Of a stretch of 64,000 bases of DNA, positions 22,964 through 35,719 are shown piece after piece. A program made the position numbers and the translations under genes. Under the pieces are notes generated by a model. The model was not told the DNA's origin. It saw only the letters and a program-made list of their open reading frames with translations, and did not search any database. How positions within the stretch are numbered: position 1 is the first letter of the stretch; every line of letters begins with the position of its first letter. Source of the stretch: Thelephora terrestris (taxonomy: Eukaryota > Basidiomycota > Agaricomycetes > Thelephorales > Thelephoraceae); the NCBI GenBank assembly GCA_015956445.1, contig WIUZ02000001.1, positions 2,294,001-2,358,000 on the forward strand. Reading direction: 5' to 3'.

Positions 22964-23135
22964 AGTCCCCGTCACCACCTCACCTTCCTCTGATCTTGTT
23001 CATTCTTGCTGTTTTATATTATTCCGGGGTAATCTTGCGCTTGTGTGTGGTTGTCGTTGTCGCCGTTGTGCATTGTACACATTACTAGGGTTACACGTCG
23101 CAATAAGTTACCTATCTAGTCGTAATGTATCTTGC

Positions 23136-26100
23136 CTAACGTCTTTTTGCGCGTGGCTTTGACGCTGTGCTCTTTCCTCTCGTACTAGTCCTCTTCTTGA
23201 ATGCACTTGGGTTGGGGTTGTCGACTATCTGAAGCTCTTTGTCCTCGTCCTCGTCCTCAACAGCTTCATTCGAGGCCTTCCTCTTTTGCGTGCGAGTTGA
23301 ACTCGTTGAGGGGAGGCTGTCGACCTCCATGAGATCTGTGCTGCCGGCACGACGCGACAACTGTGAAGAGACAGAGGGGCTTCGAAAAGAGGCTGCGGAT
23401 ATTCTGGAACGAACCGACGAGGCTGGAGAGGCACCACGGGAGTTGAGTTGACCCCTTTGCACCTTTGAACTCGCGTCTTCGTCCTCCTCGTCGTTTAATC
23501 GAGACCCATACTCTGGTGGCGTGCCGGCCTGAAGGGGGGCGCGACCCTCCCTCCAGTCACGTTCGAAGATGTTTTCATACACCGCGTCATTGCGGAGGGA
23601 TATGAGGGAAGATTCAGCTCTCTCAGATAAACCCCCCATGTCCACCAAATGGTCGCCGGTAAGTTTGGCATCGAAGAGCTCCAAGGACAGGGATCCAGAA
23701 TTCTTGAATTCTTCTGGGTTATCGTCGCCGAGGTACTCTGTCCACTCCCATGGCCGATTTTGGACTGGTCCGTGGTATATCACAGTCCCATCTAGTTGGT
23801 GGCTGGTATAGAACAAGTTTCTGACAGTTGGGTTGATCGCGACGTAAGGGAGCAATGTGCGGAATTGGTGTTTTAACTCCAATGGCATGTCTAGAGGTAA
23901 TTGAGAAAGCTTGAAGTCCGGGTAGTTGTGAAAAGGGTCATAGTTTATAGATCGTGGGTCGGTAGAGGATAGCTCTTCAAGGCGATGGTTAGCTCCGTGT
24001 GGGTTAAGTCCGAGAACTCATACCATCAATGACATAACAAAGGGTATCCATCAAGAGGTAGTAAGTCGTGAAATCCTGCCAGCGACCATGTCCGTAGTGC
24101 TGCACACAACTAGATCAGCAGACAGAAGATTGGCAAAAAGCGAGAGAAATTACCAAGGTCAACTGGGTCAAGACCGAAGCAAGGGGTTGCGACACGTCCT
24201 TCGCCCGAAGTGACCAGGCTGTACCGATTGTCAGCACGAAATGCAGCAGCCTGGCCAGGAAGGTTATCTTCGGGGTGGTGGAATATTTGTCCAGTTCCTT
24301 GTTCTTTTCCGTAAGGAGGACCGTCTTAATCTCCTCCAGTCTACTACAGATCCGGGGGAGAATCTCGTCTTGAACCTGACCATCGATCCTAGGAGGCGTA
24401 TTGCTTCCACGCAGCGGTTCGAGCGTTTGAGTAAGTAGCCGCAGTATATCTCCCGCTCTGGTGATGACGTTCGTTGACCCAGTTTCCCTCAAGACTGGCG
24501 CACCGAGGCCAAGGATTCGACCAACGTGCTTTATGCCGTCGTTGAGAAACTGAAGAAAATCGTCAGATTGAACAACTGGGCGCACGGAAAGCAGGTCACC
24601 TTCCCAGCAACCTCAGCGCCGGCACACTGTACTATAGTTGCAACGAAGCTCGCCTCGTCTCGTGTGAAAGAATGACTGAATATTTGGTCCGTCAGCTGAT
24701 TCAAACTTGCGGATGCTGCATTCCGTGTGTCACCCCGAGACAGGTCTTCCCCCAAATGACGCAGAGCGAATTGGAGCTCGATTTCCGTGGCCGCTCGCTT
24801 CCAAGGGCTCAATAGAGACGAGAGAGGCTTCCATTGAGACGCAGAGGCAGGCGTCGACGACGTCGCTAGCCCGCGAAAGTCAGCAGGAATATAAGCGCTA
24901 GGGATCAGACTTACTTGGAGAACCATCGTCCAGCGCCAGTCGCAGCGCCACCACTAATGATTCGCGTAAATACGCAGGAGTTCCATCAGTCTCTAATGGG
25001 CGCTCGAAGACGGTCCGCACTTGGTCGAGGTCACGGTACACCGCTTGCTTGAAGTCATGGCGTTGGCAAAGCTTTGAGCGTAAAACGCTTGTCCTTGTCC
25101 GGATCGCATCCGACAGATGGTTGTTATGTTCCAGAAGAACGAGAGTGGGAATAGCCGCAACGAGAGAAGGGAAGTGCTCTTGGGAGAAGACTCTTCTTCT
25201 ACGAGTCACGATCCGTTGGAGGCTCATGAGAGTATCCACGCAGATGTCTTCAGCGTCTTCGGAGTTGACTTGATCGCGAAGGAGCAGTAGCTCGAACAGA
25301 CTGGTAGCCGGAGAAAGGTAGGTCGAAATCATCTTCGCGTCCTCTTGACTAGTCACGGAAGCCGCGGTACTCCATACGGGGTAAACCAGTCCTTGAAGTA
25401 TCGTGGTTGTGGATACGGCGTCCACGACTACAAGGTTTACCAAAGTTGGCACAAAAGTGAGCCACACATCCCAACCAAGGGTATAAAGTTCAGTTGTCCC
25501 CGGGCCGAGGAACCACCTCAATACATGATCATCGAGGCCGTGTGGAAGTCGCTGGTCGACACCTGACAGAAGGTCCGCGTATCGACGTGCGTAGGTCCTA
25601 CAGACGGCGGGATTGAAGTTTAGTGTCGAGATTTGCCGAAGGCTCGCCACAGTGTTTTCCCAGACCTTCGAAGACCACTCTTCTGACGTTCGATACTTGT
25701 ACCAGAGGGTATTTGCGAGCTGTACTGGTGCCTTCTCGTCCGTGTCTTGGGCAACCAGGAGGATTTCCGGTAAAACGTCGGGAACGGGGACAGCAGGCTC
25801 GTTTGAGGGGTAAAGTCTCTGCAGGGTGGTTGGTGGGCGTCGAGGGAACGACTGGATACACGTACCTGGGACAACATCACGGATTTCTCTATGACATCCT
25901 GACGATCGCTCTCGCTCAGATAACGTTCGCCATCCAACGCTAACAAAAGTTCGGCGAGCGGTAGAGAATGAATCCCGTTCGCAGCGAAGGTCGTGTGCGA
26001 GGTATACAACGCCCTGACGATGGTCTCTACGACTCCCATGCAGTTCCAAATAAGTCTGTACCTTCGCAAGGTATCCAGTATCACCACTAGTTGGTCAGTC

Positions 26101-28875
26101 TGGGTAGTATACTTGAGTAGAAGCAGGGATAGCTGGAAAAAGCATGAGCTCATATGTGATGCACGCAAACGACCACAACTTTACATCTAAGACAAGTTCG
26201 TAACACCGAACGGCCGAAGCTAACTCTAGCGAGATGCAGTATACGTCGAGAAGTACTTCGCCGCCGCTAGGAAAACTATGAGAACGTCAGTGACGCCAAG
26301 GGGACGGGAAGGAGAAAAGGCTGACTCACTCTGTCATGTATTTCCGAAGGATCGGGTGAAGCCAAACCTTCAACATTTTGAACTGTTCGTGACATGTCGC
26401 AGAAAGGAGGGTCGGACACGATGTGTAGAGGTCTAAAGCTCCGTCGCCTGGACCGTCCAAGGTTCCTCCAAATACCTGTGGAAGCACAGCGCGGATCTCT
26501 TTCCGAATCTGCCTCTCGTTTCGATCTTCCGTCGTTTCGCGAGCACGAGCGCCAAACAAGAGCGTACTCCTTTCTCTGGCCAGTGAAACCGTAGCGTTAT
26601 CGATGTATGTCCACATAAGGAGGTTGTAATGTCGGGAATTTCCCTGTGCCGTTAGGTGAGAAAAGTTCATATATCCAAGCTAGGGGACTTACAGTTGGTG
26701 GCCCAAGGCCAACATCCCCTCTCGCAATCAGCCTCTGTACGTATTGCGGGTAAGAAAACAGCTCCAGTTTGATCAGCTGCCCGAGAAGAGGGGCGACAGT
26801 GCGCCGATTTTCCAGTTCCCCAACGGTCCTCGATGTGTTCAGCCATTCGAATAAACGGATCTGGAAAAGCGCATCGCCGCGGGGGCATGATGGGTCCCTC
26901 AGGGCAAGTTGCTCATCTAATTTCTGCTTAGATTGGCGAAGGACATTAGCCACAGCATAGATACGATGGTCCCCGTACTGAAGCGGGGTGACGCTCCAGT
27001 CCAGCAACACGTAAACACGGTCCCAGAAAAGGTCGCTTGTGAAATCTGCTTCTCCGTTACTGTCCAGCAGGATGTTCATGGATTCCAGCGATGTTTGAGG
27101 GGTGATCGCATTCATTGCCTAGAGGGTGCGAAACCAATGAACCATAGTCGCAGGTTCGCCGGATGCAACGCTCACCTTAACGTCCAAAATTGACCAATCG
27201 GACTTGGCTACGTCCAGAGAAGGAAAGTTGCGAAACAGCATCGCTTCGCAGCGTGACTTGATGTCTGCAAGATTTTGATGCAGGGTATTCTTGGCGAAGC
27301 GGATTTGTTCGGCGACCAGGGCAGATTCGGGCACGTTGCCGTCCTCCGACATGACCTCGCAGATGAGAAGCGAATGCGTATCCCATATGCGAGGGCTAAC
27401 AAATGCGTCGGAAAACGCGAGGCACACACGCTGTGTGTATTTCGTCAGCAAGACCACCTGGTTCCGCCCAAACTCTTTGGGACCGACCTTTAGCGACGTC
27501 CGCAAGATAGCATCAGTATTCGGCAAGACGGGCCTGAACTGGGCGGCAGCAATCTAGCCATACACGCGAGTCAGCAAAAGAACAAAGTGCAGACAGCTGG
27601 ACGGATTCAGGAATACCTCTGACACCTTACCCAGGCACATTTCAACGAACGGTCTGGCTATACTTCTCGTGACGAGCATACCATCAAGGTACTCATTTAC
27701 CAGCCGCGCTATGAACCCAAGTTGAGCGAGATTGCACGTCGCCAGCTGCTGAACAAGCCAAACCAAAAAGGTTCTATTGTCTACTAGTCCTTCGTCGTAA
27801 AACGCGCGAAGGAGGTTGAGACTGGTTTCGGGTAGTCAAGCTCAAATCACAGTCTCCAGCACACGACACGCACCTGTACGAAAAGCGACCCACCCATCGC
27901 TCACGCGATTCAGGGTCGGAAAGAACCCCTTTGAAGGTCATCTTGATGTTTATCCCCGGCCGAGGCGCGCTCGGCAGTCCGATTTCCATGAGCTGTTTCT
28001 TCAGATACGTTGTGACCACATTCGCCCATTCCACGCTGTACTGGGTAGGATTATATGTACTCCTGTTTCGCAACCCCGCCTATTGATACACACATTGAGC
28101 AAATGAGTAGATTCGAGTAAGCGGGAATCACACCGTTTCATTGCTTCCGAAAACTCGAACGAACCACACGGCCCGGGAAATCTCCACCTTGTTCGTGTGT
28201 AAGAGGTCCAAGAGGTCGTGCCCCTTTGCACCGTGAGGAATGTTCTTTCCGAGTTTGTATAGTGGTATGTCCGGATTTGCAAGGTCTGTGAACCACGTTT
28301 GGCGCTTGGCCTCGTTCAAGGTGGCCCGCGCAGGCAATTTAAACGTTGAAGAACTGTGGAAGCACCGACCCGCAAGAGTGAATTAGGCTTGGGAATAATT
28401 TATTGGACGAAAGCTTACGGCACAGGTGGGATGCTTTCGTTACGACGAGCGAAGATCTGGGTGAACATCTTCTCCAGTTCCGACACGAAACCATCTCTGA
28501 ATGCTCCAGCAATCATATCCTTCGCACTCCACGTCTCTGCCTGTGGAATATATAACAACGCTTAATATTCCAAGATTATCCGCGCAATGTCCTAGCAAAA
28601 GAGTTCACCGACCGAGGCTGAGGGAAGGGATATCCCGTTCTTTACATTAGACTGAGAAAGGACGTCTTCCTCTTGACCAGGGCGTGGCGGTTGAAATCCG
28701 TGGTAACCTGCGAACACGTTCACAGCAGCAGTCTGGTGATCAAAGGATGTGGCTGAAGAACGGGAGAATGTAACTGACCGAGGTCAGCATCTGAGTGAAT
28801 CTTCGGTAACCAGTCGGGCGGAGCAGAGCGGTAGATAGTTAGCGGTTCGTTGTTATCGGCAGGGTTATCTGCCAT
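23136..28875 (-). CDS. MED12: Mediator of RNA polymerase II transcription subunit 12 (Srb8)
   Basis: Largest gene in the window (5.7 kb, many short introns), starting MADNPADNNEPLTIYRSAPP. The MED12 N-terminal signature is clear: 'DWLPKIHSDADLGYHGFQPP', 'RATLNEAKRQTWFTDLANPD', 'KNIPHGAKGHDLLDLLHTNK' and 'YNPTQYSVEWANVVTTYLKK'. The rest is alpha-helical without familiar motifs, as expected for this subunit. The C-terminus is charged and Ser-rich and ends in a basic stretch (RGKSTASKPRAKRR), probably a nuclear localisation signal. MED12 belongs to the CDK8 kinase module, which represses or tunes Mediator. It converges with the Sec7-PH gene (172 bp between stops) and follows ARPC4 with the same orientation. 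Confidence 0.92.
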
Positions 28876-29166
28876 CCTAGGTGGTGTACGGCTCTCCGAT
28901 AGTGAAGTGTCACGAGTTCGTGGGCGGCCACATCGGCGCGCGGAACGAGTTTATAGCAGCGGTTTCCCACAGTAACTCATTCTATCGAATCGACACTTCG
29001 GGAATGGTTTTCCACGGCGTGTCCTTTTGATGTTCTACTCGAGGCGTACAATGGAATACCCGAAAATTCCTAGTTTATACTGGGACGTCCGACGCGATAG
29101 CATTCAATGGGTTGTCCCCGTTACTTTCCAGACGCCCCCACGACAAGCCACGGTATGACCACTGGA

Positions 29167-30039
29167 TCATGAGGCGAACTGGATCATGACGTGCATCAAC
29201 GAGAGAAAGGTAAAAGGTCGAAAACTTGAGACGCATACCGCGGTTAAATATGATTCAGCAACCACACGCGCCCTGGCGTTCAAGCTGAGCTTCATCTCGC
29301 TGATCTCCTTGTCCACTTCTTCCATAAACCTGGGGAAGCAGCATCATGAGCGACCGGCGTAACCTCTGCAATAATATAACGCAACTGGATGATAAAGTCC
29401 ACAATCTTGTGCTTCAGCATTGTCTCCGAGTGGAAATTGGTGATCAAGAACGAGATGTCGTAGCCCTACACGTCCATTGGCCACCGTATCAGAGTCACCG
29501 AACAGTGGAAATGCTTCAACGAACCTTGACCGGTTTTCTTCTCAAAACCACGAAACTCTCCGCTCGCTGCATCATAAACCTCGTGAACTTGTGACATAAA
29601 ATCCTCTCAATCTCGTCCGCCTGCTTGATCTTGATGCTGACCCGGATCGAGTTCACGGAGGGTTCGATAAGCACCCGTTCGTTTTCGTTTCTGGAGATTG
29701 TAAGCGGGTTGAGCAGGACTTCCTTTGACGTTCTGTGCGTAAAATAGATTGGTTGGGGCACCAGGATCAGTGAGGTTTTCGTCAAGATATCGTAGTTGAG
29801 TCCGCACCCGCATTCGACTTCCGGCTTGTTATGGCGTTCTACCACCTACGCAGTACGCATTAACATACTATACACAACGGCAGGGGTTGTGTCCCACCTG
29901 CGATGAGAAGTTCTCCAGAGTCAGTGCCGCAGTGAGTGTTGACCTCACAGCAGCGAGGTAGGGTCTCAAGACATTAGACTGGGGACGTCCAAGTAAATAC
30001 TCGTCGGAGCCTTGACTTATAAGAGATCAAACGTGCCAT
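29167..30039 (-). CDS. ARC19: Arp2/3 complex subunit 4 (ARPC4, about 20 kDa)
   Basis: Highly conserved small actin-nucleation subunit. Joined exons read '[20 protein letters not shown]', 'LENFSSQ', '[11 protein letters not shown]', '[20 protein letters not shown]', '[20 protein letters not shown]', '[20 protein letters not shown]' and '[20 protein letters not shown]', ending 'ESYLTAFAS' at 29167. Length of about 170 aa matches the family. The conserved N-terminus needs an initiator Met just before 'SNVLRPY'. The only fit I find is the ATG at 30039-30037 followed directly by a 58-nt intron (30036-29979) with a GC donor (GCACGT) and a CCCCAG acceptor, so exon 1 contributes only the start codon. 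ARPC4 forms the core of the complex that nucleates branched actin at endocytic patches. Confidence 0.9.
29979..30036 (-). other. Putative GC-AG intron directly after the ARPC4 start codon
   Basis: The minus strand reads ATG|GCACGTTTGATC... ...GACGTCCCCAG|TCTAATGTC. Removing the 58 nt gives Met followed by [11 protein letters not shown], matching the usual ARPC4 start. Read-through from this ATG reaches a stop within the segment, and no upstream GT donor joins in the correct phase. Confidence 0.6.
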
Positions 30040-30170
30040 GATGAGTGCAAGGAACCAGTTACGGATTGATAGAGAGACAGAAGTGACACAGGCGGAGATC
30101 GTCGCGTGTGAAATCTATCATCAAATAGCTCAAGGCACTCTCGATTATACGATCGTTATCTATAGAGGAA

Positions 30171-32194
30171 CTACTGTTGTCCATCTGGCTTCAGCGAACT
30201 ACGGCCAGCGCGAAGAATCTCGTCCGTGGAAAGCAGGTTCATGGCGATAACGGAGCTGGAACCGGAGGTCAGGCCGTGGCAGCATGAACAAACTGTTGTC
30301 TTACCACGAATGCAGCATCTGCCGCTTCACCCGGTAGTTGTCCCAAATACCCTCAACCGTCGGGTCAAAAGGTTCTCCCGACTGCAAGTCCAAGCCAACA
30401 GTGTTACCTTCACCTTGCTCGTCCTAGGTCGCGTTAAATTTGTTGGCAAAACTTAAACAAAGGTCTTCTCACCTGAAGGGCAACCACAACGTCCTGGACG
30501 TCAAACCCTCCATTCTGAGCAAGAGTTTTGGGTATCACAAGGAGGGCATCGGAGAAAGCCTGAACGCCCATCTTCACCCTTCCCTTGGCCGATTTTTTGA
30601 CGGGGCCGCTCAGGTGAGCAGCACAGGCAACCTCAAAGGCACCCGCACCGGGGATCAGCGCACCGTCATCCAAAGAATTTTTCACCGCCCTCAAGCCATC
30701 ACGGAGGGCATCTTGTATCTGCTGGATCGTGTGCGCATTGGGACCTTTGATGAGGAGGGTTACGCTCTTCGGGTCTTTGACATCCTCCACGAACGTGTAC
30801 TTTTCCTCTCCCAAGACGTGTTCATACACGGTACCCGCCCAACCCAGAACGTCTGGAGTAAGGTCATCGACAGAATTTTGAGCCACACCACCGCAGACGA
30901 GCTGAAGGCGCTCCATGTTCCGTCGCTTCGCGCGACGGAGGGCGACGATCCCGTTCTTCGCGAGAATGTCCAGGCTCAAAGGGTCGATACCCTTCTGGTT
31001 AATCACCACAAAATTCTTCTTTTTCTCTGTGCTATCGACAGCTTGGTCACAGACAAGGTTTTTCAGCTCCACGATTTTCTTGCATTTGGCGTCGGTGAAC
31101 TTGCGTTCCGACTCGACGAGCTTTTCCCTCTGCTCCGCCGAGGAATAGAAGAATCCGGAGTTTACCTCTCTGTGATGGGGGAAAAATGTCAGGACATAGG
31201 ATGACCTCTAGCTGCGGGAGAGCACTCACGTCTTCTCATACTCCAAACTGACGTTCAGAGTCAAGATGTAAGCATTTTCGACCCGTTTTGGCATATCGGG
31301 GTGCCGAGCACCATGGTCGAGCACCAACCCGCGAACAAGCTGCGTTTCTGACGCAGTCCGATGTTGCATTTTCATTATCTCGACCATATGAAGGTCGACG
31401 GGCTCCTTCCATTCTTTCGAGTCTACAGGGATTCGTCAAGTCAGGTCTCCGTACACGTGATGGACGCTACCTTCTGACTGAGCGGGGCGAATCGTGAGAA
31501 CGGCGTCGACCACGTCTGCAGCAAGTTGTTTGGCGAGGGCGGGGTTGAGTTTTGTCGCTAACGATGTGTGAGCGACGTTGATGAGGGTAGCACGGTCCAA
31601 TTCAACAGGTTTTTTGAACTCGTCCAGAAACTTGTGATGATATCGTGATTCATAAGGGCGAGCTTGACAGAAATCATTGTGCGTACCTTCAACGCTTCCT
31701 TTTTAGCCAGATCAAACCCTTCCGCGATCACGGTGGGGTGAACACCCTCCGAGATGTATCGATCCGCCTGTTTGAGCAACTCTCCGACCAAGAGCACGAC
31801 AGATGTAGTCCCATCTCCTACTTGATCGTCTTGAGAGACGGCGGTTCGTGCGATCATGGCGGCAGTGGGATTTTGGATTTGCATCTCGGATAGCAGAACT
31901 TTTCCGTCCTTGGTCATTTTTATCTGCCCTGCGCCATCGACTAACATCTTCAGAGTTCCTCTCGGTCCTGAGTTTCAAAATGAGATTGGGTCATCTCCGA
32001 GCTGCGTCAACGCGCACCGAGGTTTCCTTTGACCACACTAGCAAGGCCCATCGCTCCAGTAATGTTTACCTGGGTGAAGGGGTGATCAGCCCGCGGAGGG
32101 ACGTGGTATGTCGTGAATTTTGACAAACCTGGAGGGCAGCTGCACGACGGATGCTTTCCGCTCTGGGGTTGATCAGCTCGAGACTGGATGCCAT
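30171..32194 (-). CDS. CCT6: T-complex protein 1 subunit zeta (CCT6)
   Basis: Group II chaperonin subunit starting [20 protein letters not shown]. Typical blocks are the nucleotide-binding '[20 protein letters not shown]', '[20 protein letters not shown]', '[20 protein letters not shown]', '[20 protein letters not shown]', '[20 protein letters not shown]' and '[20 protein letters not shown]'. After the last introns the C-terminus reads '[20 protein letters not shown]' and QQ before the stop at 30171, as in zeta subunits. CCT6 is one of eight subunits of the TRiC/CCT ring that folds actin, tubulin and WD-repeat proteins in the cytosol. It lies 131 bp upstream of ARPC4 on the same strand; actin is itself a CCT substrate, although adjacency may be coincidental. 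Confidence 0.94.
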
Positions 32195-33098
32195 GATCGT
32201 TGGTTGAGATGAGCCCCAGCGCTCGAAGGAAACGACGTTATCAATCGGGGGTGTGACGCGCGACTTGTCACAAAAAGCCGGCGTTTGTTCAGTCAAAGAC
32301 ATTATCGTAAGCTGAGGCAGAATGCCACACAATGATGTGTACACGAGTGGTCCTTGAACCAATTTTGCGACAATGCACCGCCCAGCCGGCAATTCGACGG
32401 CTTTTGAACCAGGATTTTTGCCAGCTCTTGTATTTGTATCTACGAATAATCTCTATTCTTAAGAATATAAATCTATTACTTAATTACCACTAGGTAAGAC
32501 ATGCGCGTGTTGGGCAAAATGATGCGCAGAGCTACCTTATTTGGAAAGTGTCACAAATGTTTCCCACGCAAATGGCTGCAAATGTGTTCATTGCGTGACA
32601 GCAGACGTCACGCTCAGTGCGACGCTCTCGACCACGAAGGTGAAAATGGTGGTAGGACAACGAGAGCTTTTTTACAAGCGTCCGTATTTTTTTAGTACGT
32701 GTATAAATGTGCAGGTTATGTCATGAAAATTTTCAGTCAGCCAGTGGATTCAATTGCGCGCAATAAAATCATGTGTAATTTGGGGTTGTGCAATTTCGAA
32801 GGTAACTTGATGATTTTCTGGTGAGATAACAATATTTTTATAAGAGATACTTACCATGGCTTCCAGGTATATTGAATATTCTACAGTCTCAACATGAAAC
32901 CAAAAATCGAGGTTGTTGTGGGCTGGCGGTGAAATCGTTCGGGGAACAACTCATTCAAGGACCACTCGATCACTGTATAGGTAAACGAGCCGCCACATTC
33001 GACGGAGTCAATTTAGATTACGCTGCAGGAGAGTTACACAGCAGTAGTAAAACTAGGGTATCCAACACAATCTAAGGTGACGACGTGACTAGGAGCAT
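32195..33098. other. Intergenic region upstream of CCT6
   Basis: About 900 bp between the CCT6 start and the stop of the secreted-protein gene. The middle (about 32430-32880) is clearly more AT rich than the surroundings, with runs such as AATATAAATCTATTACTTAATT and ATATTTTTATAAGAG. Only short frames are present and no domain was recognised. It probably holds the CCT6 promoter and the secreted gene's 3' region. Confidence 0.45.
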
Positions 33099-33856
33099 TT
33101 AAATGGAAATGTGGAGGAGAACACAGAGAGCGGTGGCCCCAAGCTTGACAAGAACGGAGACCAAGGCACCGAGTTCTTGGACAAGAAGGCAAATGACATC
33201 AGCAGCGAAAGCCCCAACGATGGCAAGGATAGCATTAAGCAATGCGAGCACCAAATCAAGGATCTGACCAACGAGAGGAAGGATTTGACCGGTGAGGGTG
33301 GCACCAACGAGGCTGATGACACAGGCGAGGATGGTCAAGATCGGCTGGGTGATACATTGCGTCAGAGTGAGCGATTAAGAACAGACGAAAGTAAACAAAC
33401 CTTGAGGACACCAAGGATGCAGGCAACAATAGCCTCGACATCCATGACAACGCCAGCAACATCATCAAAGAGAAGTTGCTCGGTGGTACCGACGAGTGCC
33501 GTGACTTCAGCGATTGTGGTCTGGATGATCACCACAACCTCGGCGAGGAGGGTAGCCAACGTGACCTCAACATCGACAGCCGTGTGGAGTTCGGCTGAGC
33601 AATCGCCACGTTAGTATCGGGTTTGGGACAGTAGGAGGAAAAGGTTCTCACCAACTGCTTCCACAATGGGGGCAAGAGACACAGCGGCGCCATCGAGGAC
33701 GCACTTCAGGTTTGAAGGCGCGGGGGCGTCACGGGCTGCAAGGGGGGCAGATGGGATGTCGAGGGCTTGCACGCCGTTCGGAACGGGGGTGGGGGCAGCA
33801 GAGCAGAAGACGCCAAAGGCGATGGAAGTGAGGGCAGAGAGTGCGAAGAAGCGCAT
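33099..33856 (-). CDS. Predicted secreted, extremely hydrophobic protein of unknown function
   Basis: Three exons joined at clear introns (33601-33650 area and 33339-33398 area) give about 216 aa. The start MRFFALSALTSIAFGVFCSA followed by APTPVPNG is a convincing signal peptide. A short pro-like segment 'APLAARDAPAPSNLKC' follows. The mature part is nearly all Val, Leu, Ile, Ala and Gly with scattered acidic residues and only one or two Lys: 'VIIQTTIAEVTALVG', 'VVMDVEAIVACILGVLK', 'LACVISLVGATLTG', 'ILDLVLALLNAILAIVGAFA' and 'LGATALCVLLHISI'. I count five Cys after the signal region. It is not a class I or II hydrophobin because the paired-Cys spacing is absent. It could be a surface-active or cell-wall protein, or a multi-pass peptide. 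Function unknown. Confidence 0.75.
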
Positions 33857-35719
33857 GATGATGATGAGTAAGTAAAGAGTGTGGTGTGGGTAAAGAGTGA
33901 CTGGAGTGGTACAGGAGACGAAGAGAAAGCTGCAAAGTGCTGCTGAGGAATCCCAGAGTCAACACAGAGGTGATTTATAGCAACTCGATGCCGAGTGATT
34001 TCCGATGCCACTCATCCTTGGAACTCGGTCGGAGTGGCAGGCTGACATGGAATAGAAGAGAAGCACAGAGAAGTTGATGGCATTGGAGCTGGTTTGAAAC
34101 GACGTCCCAAATAGAGAAGACGGGACAAGACGAGACAAAGGCCATCGAGCAGAAGCGAGCGCAGAGAAGCGTAGCACGATACTGATGGAAATGTCAATCA
34201 TGCAATGTCGTCCAAAAAGGATCGTGGCGCGGCTCAGATTGGGACGGCAAGTGGAGCGATTGGCGGTCACTTGATTGACGTCGGGCACGAGAACTCAAGA
34301 AGCTCCACATTTCCGTGTCGGCGAAGCACCGTCGCTATGTAAACAAGCCGGAGGTGTACGAACGTGGAAGAAGGATGCGTGCACTCAAGCGGGCCAAGCG
34401 TTCCATTCTTTGATCGGTGTTTGGTGCGTCGATCCGAACCAAACATGGTCCGTGCGTTTGGTTCCCGTGGTATATATCGTCGTCGCTGGCAGATTCGGTT
34501 TCCTTACCACTCTGGCCTTTTGGCTTAGATCAAGTGTAGTATCTGTTCTTAATAGTTTAACCACTATTATGAAGGCACCGCCTTCATTTTTGGTTATCTA
34601 ATTTTTGCAGCCCTTGTTCCTCGAGCTCTGCTTGCAACTTGGGGACGCGATGACCTTGCTACTGCACTACTGGCTTGCGTCGTCGGGGGATCTCACTCTT
34701 CTCTTTCTCACTCTTCTCATTGTTGCCAATTGGCAGCATTTGGAGCTTGGGAAACGGATGGGCTTGCTTCTATGTGTATCATCTCATGTAATTTCATCGC
34801 TTTCAATGTTGACCCTCGCTCGGAAATCTGCTTGAATTAGAAATCGTTCCAAAGAAATTCTTGTGAGATTGCGGAGATTCGATGATGCGCCGCCAAGAGG
34901 ACACAGTGGCTTCCATGCATGATGTCAGTCGGAATCGGTCCATCTTTGTCAGAGAACCTTGTCCCGTCCAATCGGGGGTGCTCCGAATCGTCATCGGTGC
35001 CCTTTCCCGCCACCCGATATGTAATGAGCACCGCGAAAAGATGACAGACCGAGATGGAAATTTAATCGTTAATCCCCATCGCTGCCAGGCGAAAGCAGAT
35101 CCAGTTGATATTGAAAATTAGCTATGATATCCGGCGGTGTTACACGACTTGTCAGGGAAGGATCAGAATCTAACGCAGACGTCCTATGCGTCCGAGAGAA
35201 ACGATAACAAAAACAAGAGCAAAGTTGGACGTGCAAATGAACATTCGCCGACTTCACGTAAAAACATACCGAGAAAGAATTCCAAAAGACCCTTCGTTTA
35301 TGCATTGCTTTCGCAGAGAAAGAAAACAGGTCCAGGTGGATACACAAGGTTGCGAAAGATGACTAGGAGTGGAACGAGCTCTCTAATTGCTATATATCAC
35401 AAACGCGAGATCCATTGGGAATAAAAAAGGACAGGAGTTGAAATCATTATGAGATTCTGACCGTAGGAGGGCAAGGGGGAAAGAAGAGAATGTGAGTGTG
35501 TACGACAGCGATTGCGGGGTGAAGACTGGGGAGAATGCGGATGAAGAGAACGAAAGAAAATGCAGGAGAAAGCGCCGATGGAAGGGGGGATATATGAACA
35601 CAACTGGGAAAGGTCCAACCACGCCAAGGGTGGGTATACATGTAAAAAACGACGCAGAAAGATTATATACCAGATAGCATGAGAGACGCGAGTCGAGAGG
35701 AGGAAGCGAATGCCAGTCG
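33857..35719. other. Large intergenic region between secreted-protein gene and chitin synthase
   Basis: About 1.86 kb, the longest spacer here apart from the transposon locus. The left part is the promoter of the secreted-protein gene (TATA at about 33975). At 34605-34832 a plus-strand frame encodes a 76-residue Leu-rich peptide with no recognised family and no visible splicing, so it is not called. From about 35440 to 35640 the plus strand is purine rich and fits the 3' UTR of chitin synthase on the minus strand. No repeat or RNA gene was recognised. Confidence 0.45.
33972..33979 (-). promoter_or_regulatory. TATA box of the secreted-protein gene
   Basis: The minus strand reads TATAAATC about 115 bp upstream of the ATG at 33856, a normal TATA distance for a fungal gene with a short leader. 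Confidence 0.5.

Noticed and set aside
34605-34832. 76-codon Leu-rich frame that might be a small membrane peptide
   Set aside because: Hydrophobic composition alone is weak evidence; there is no promoter or splice support and no known family.
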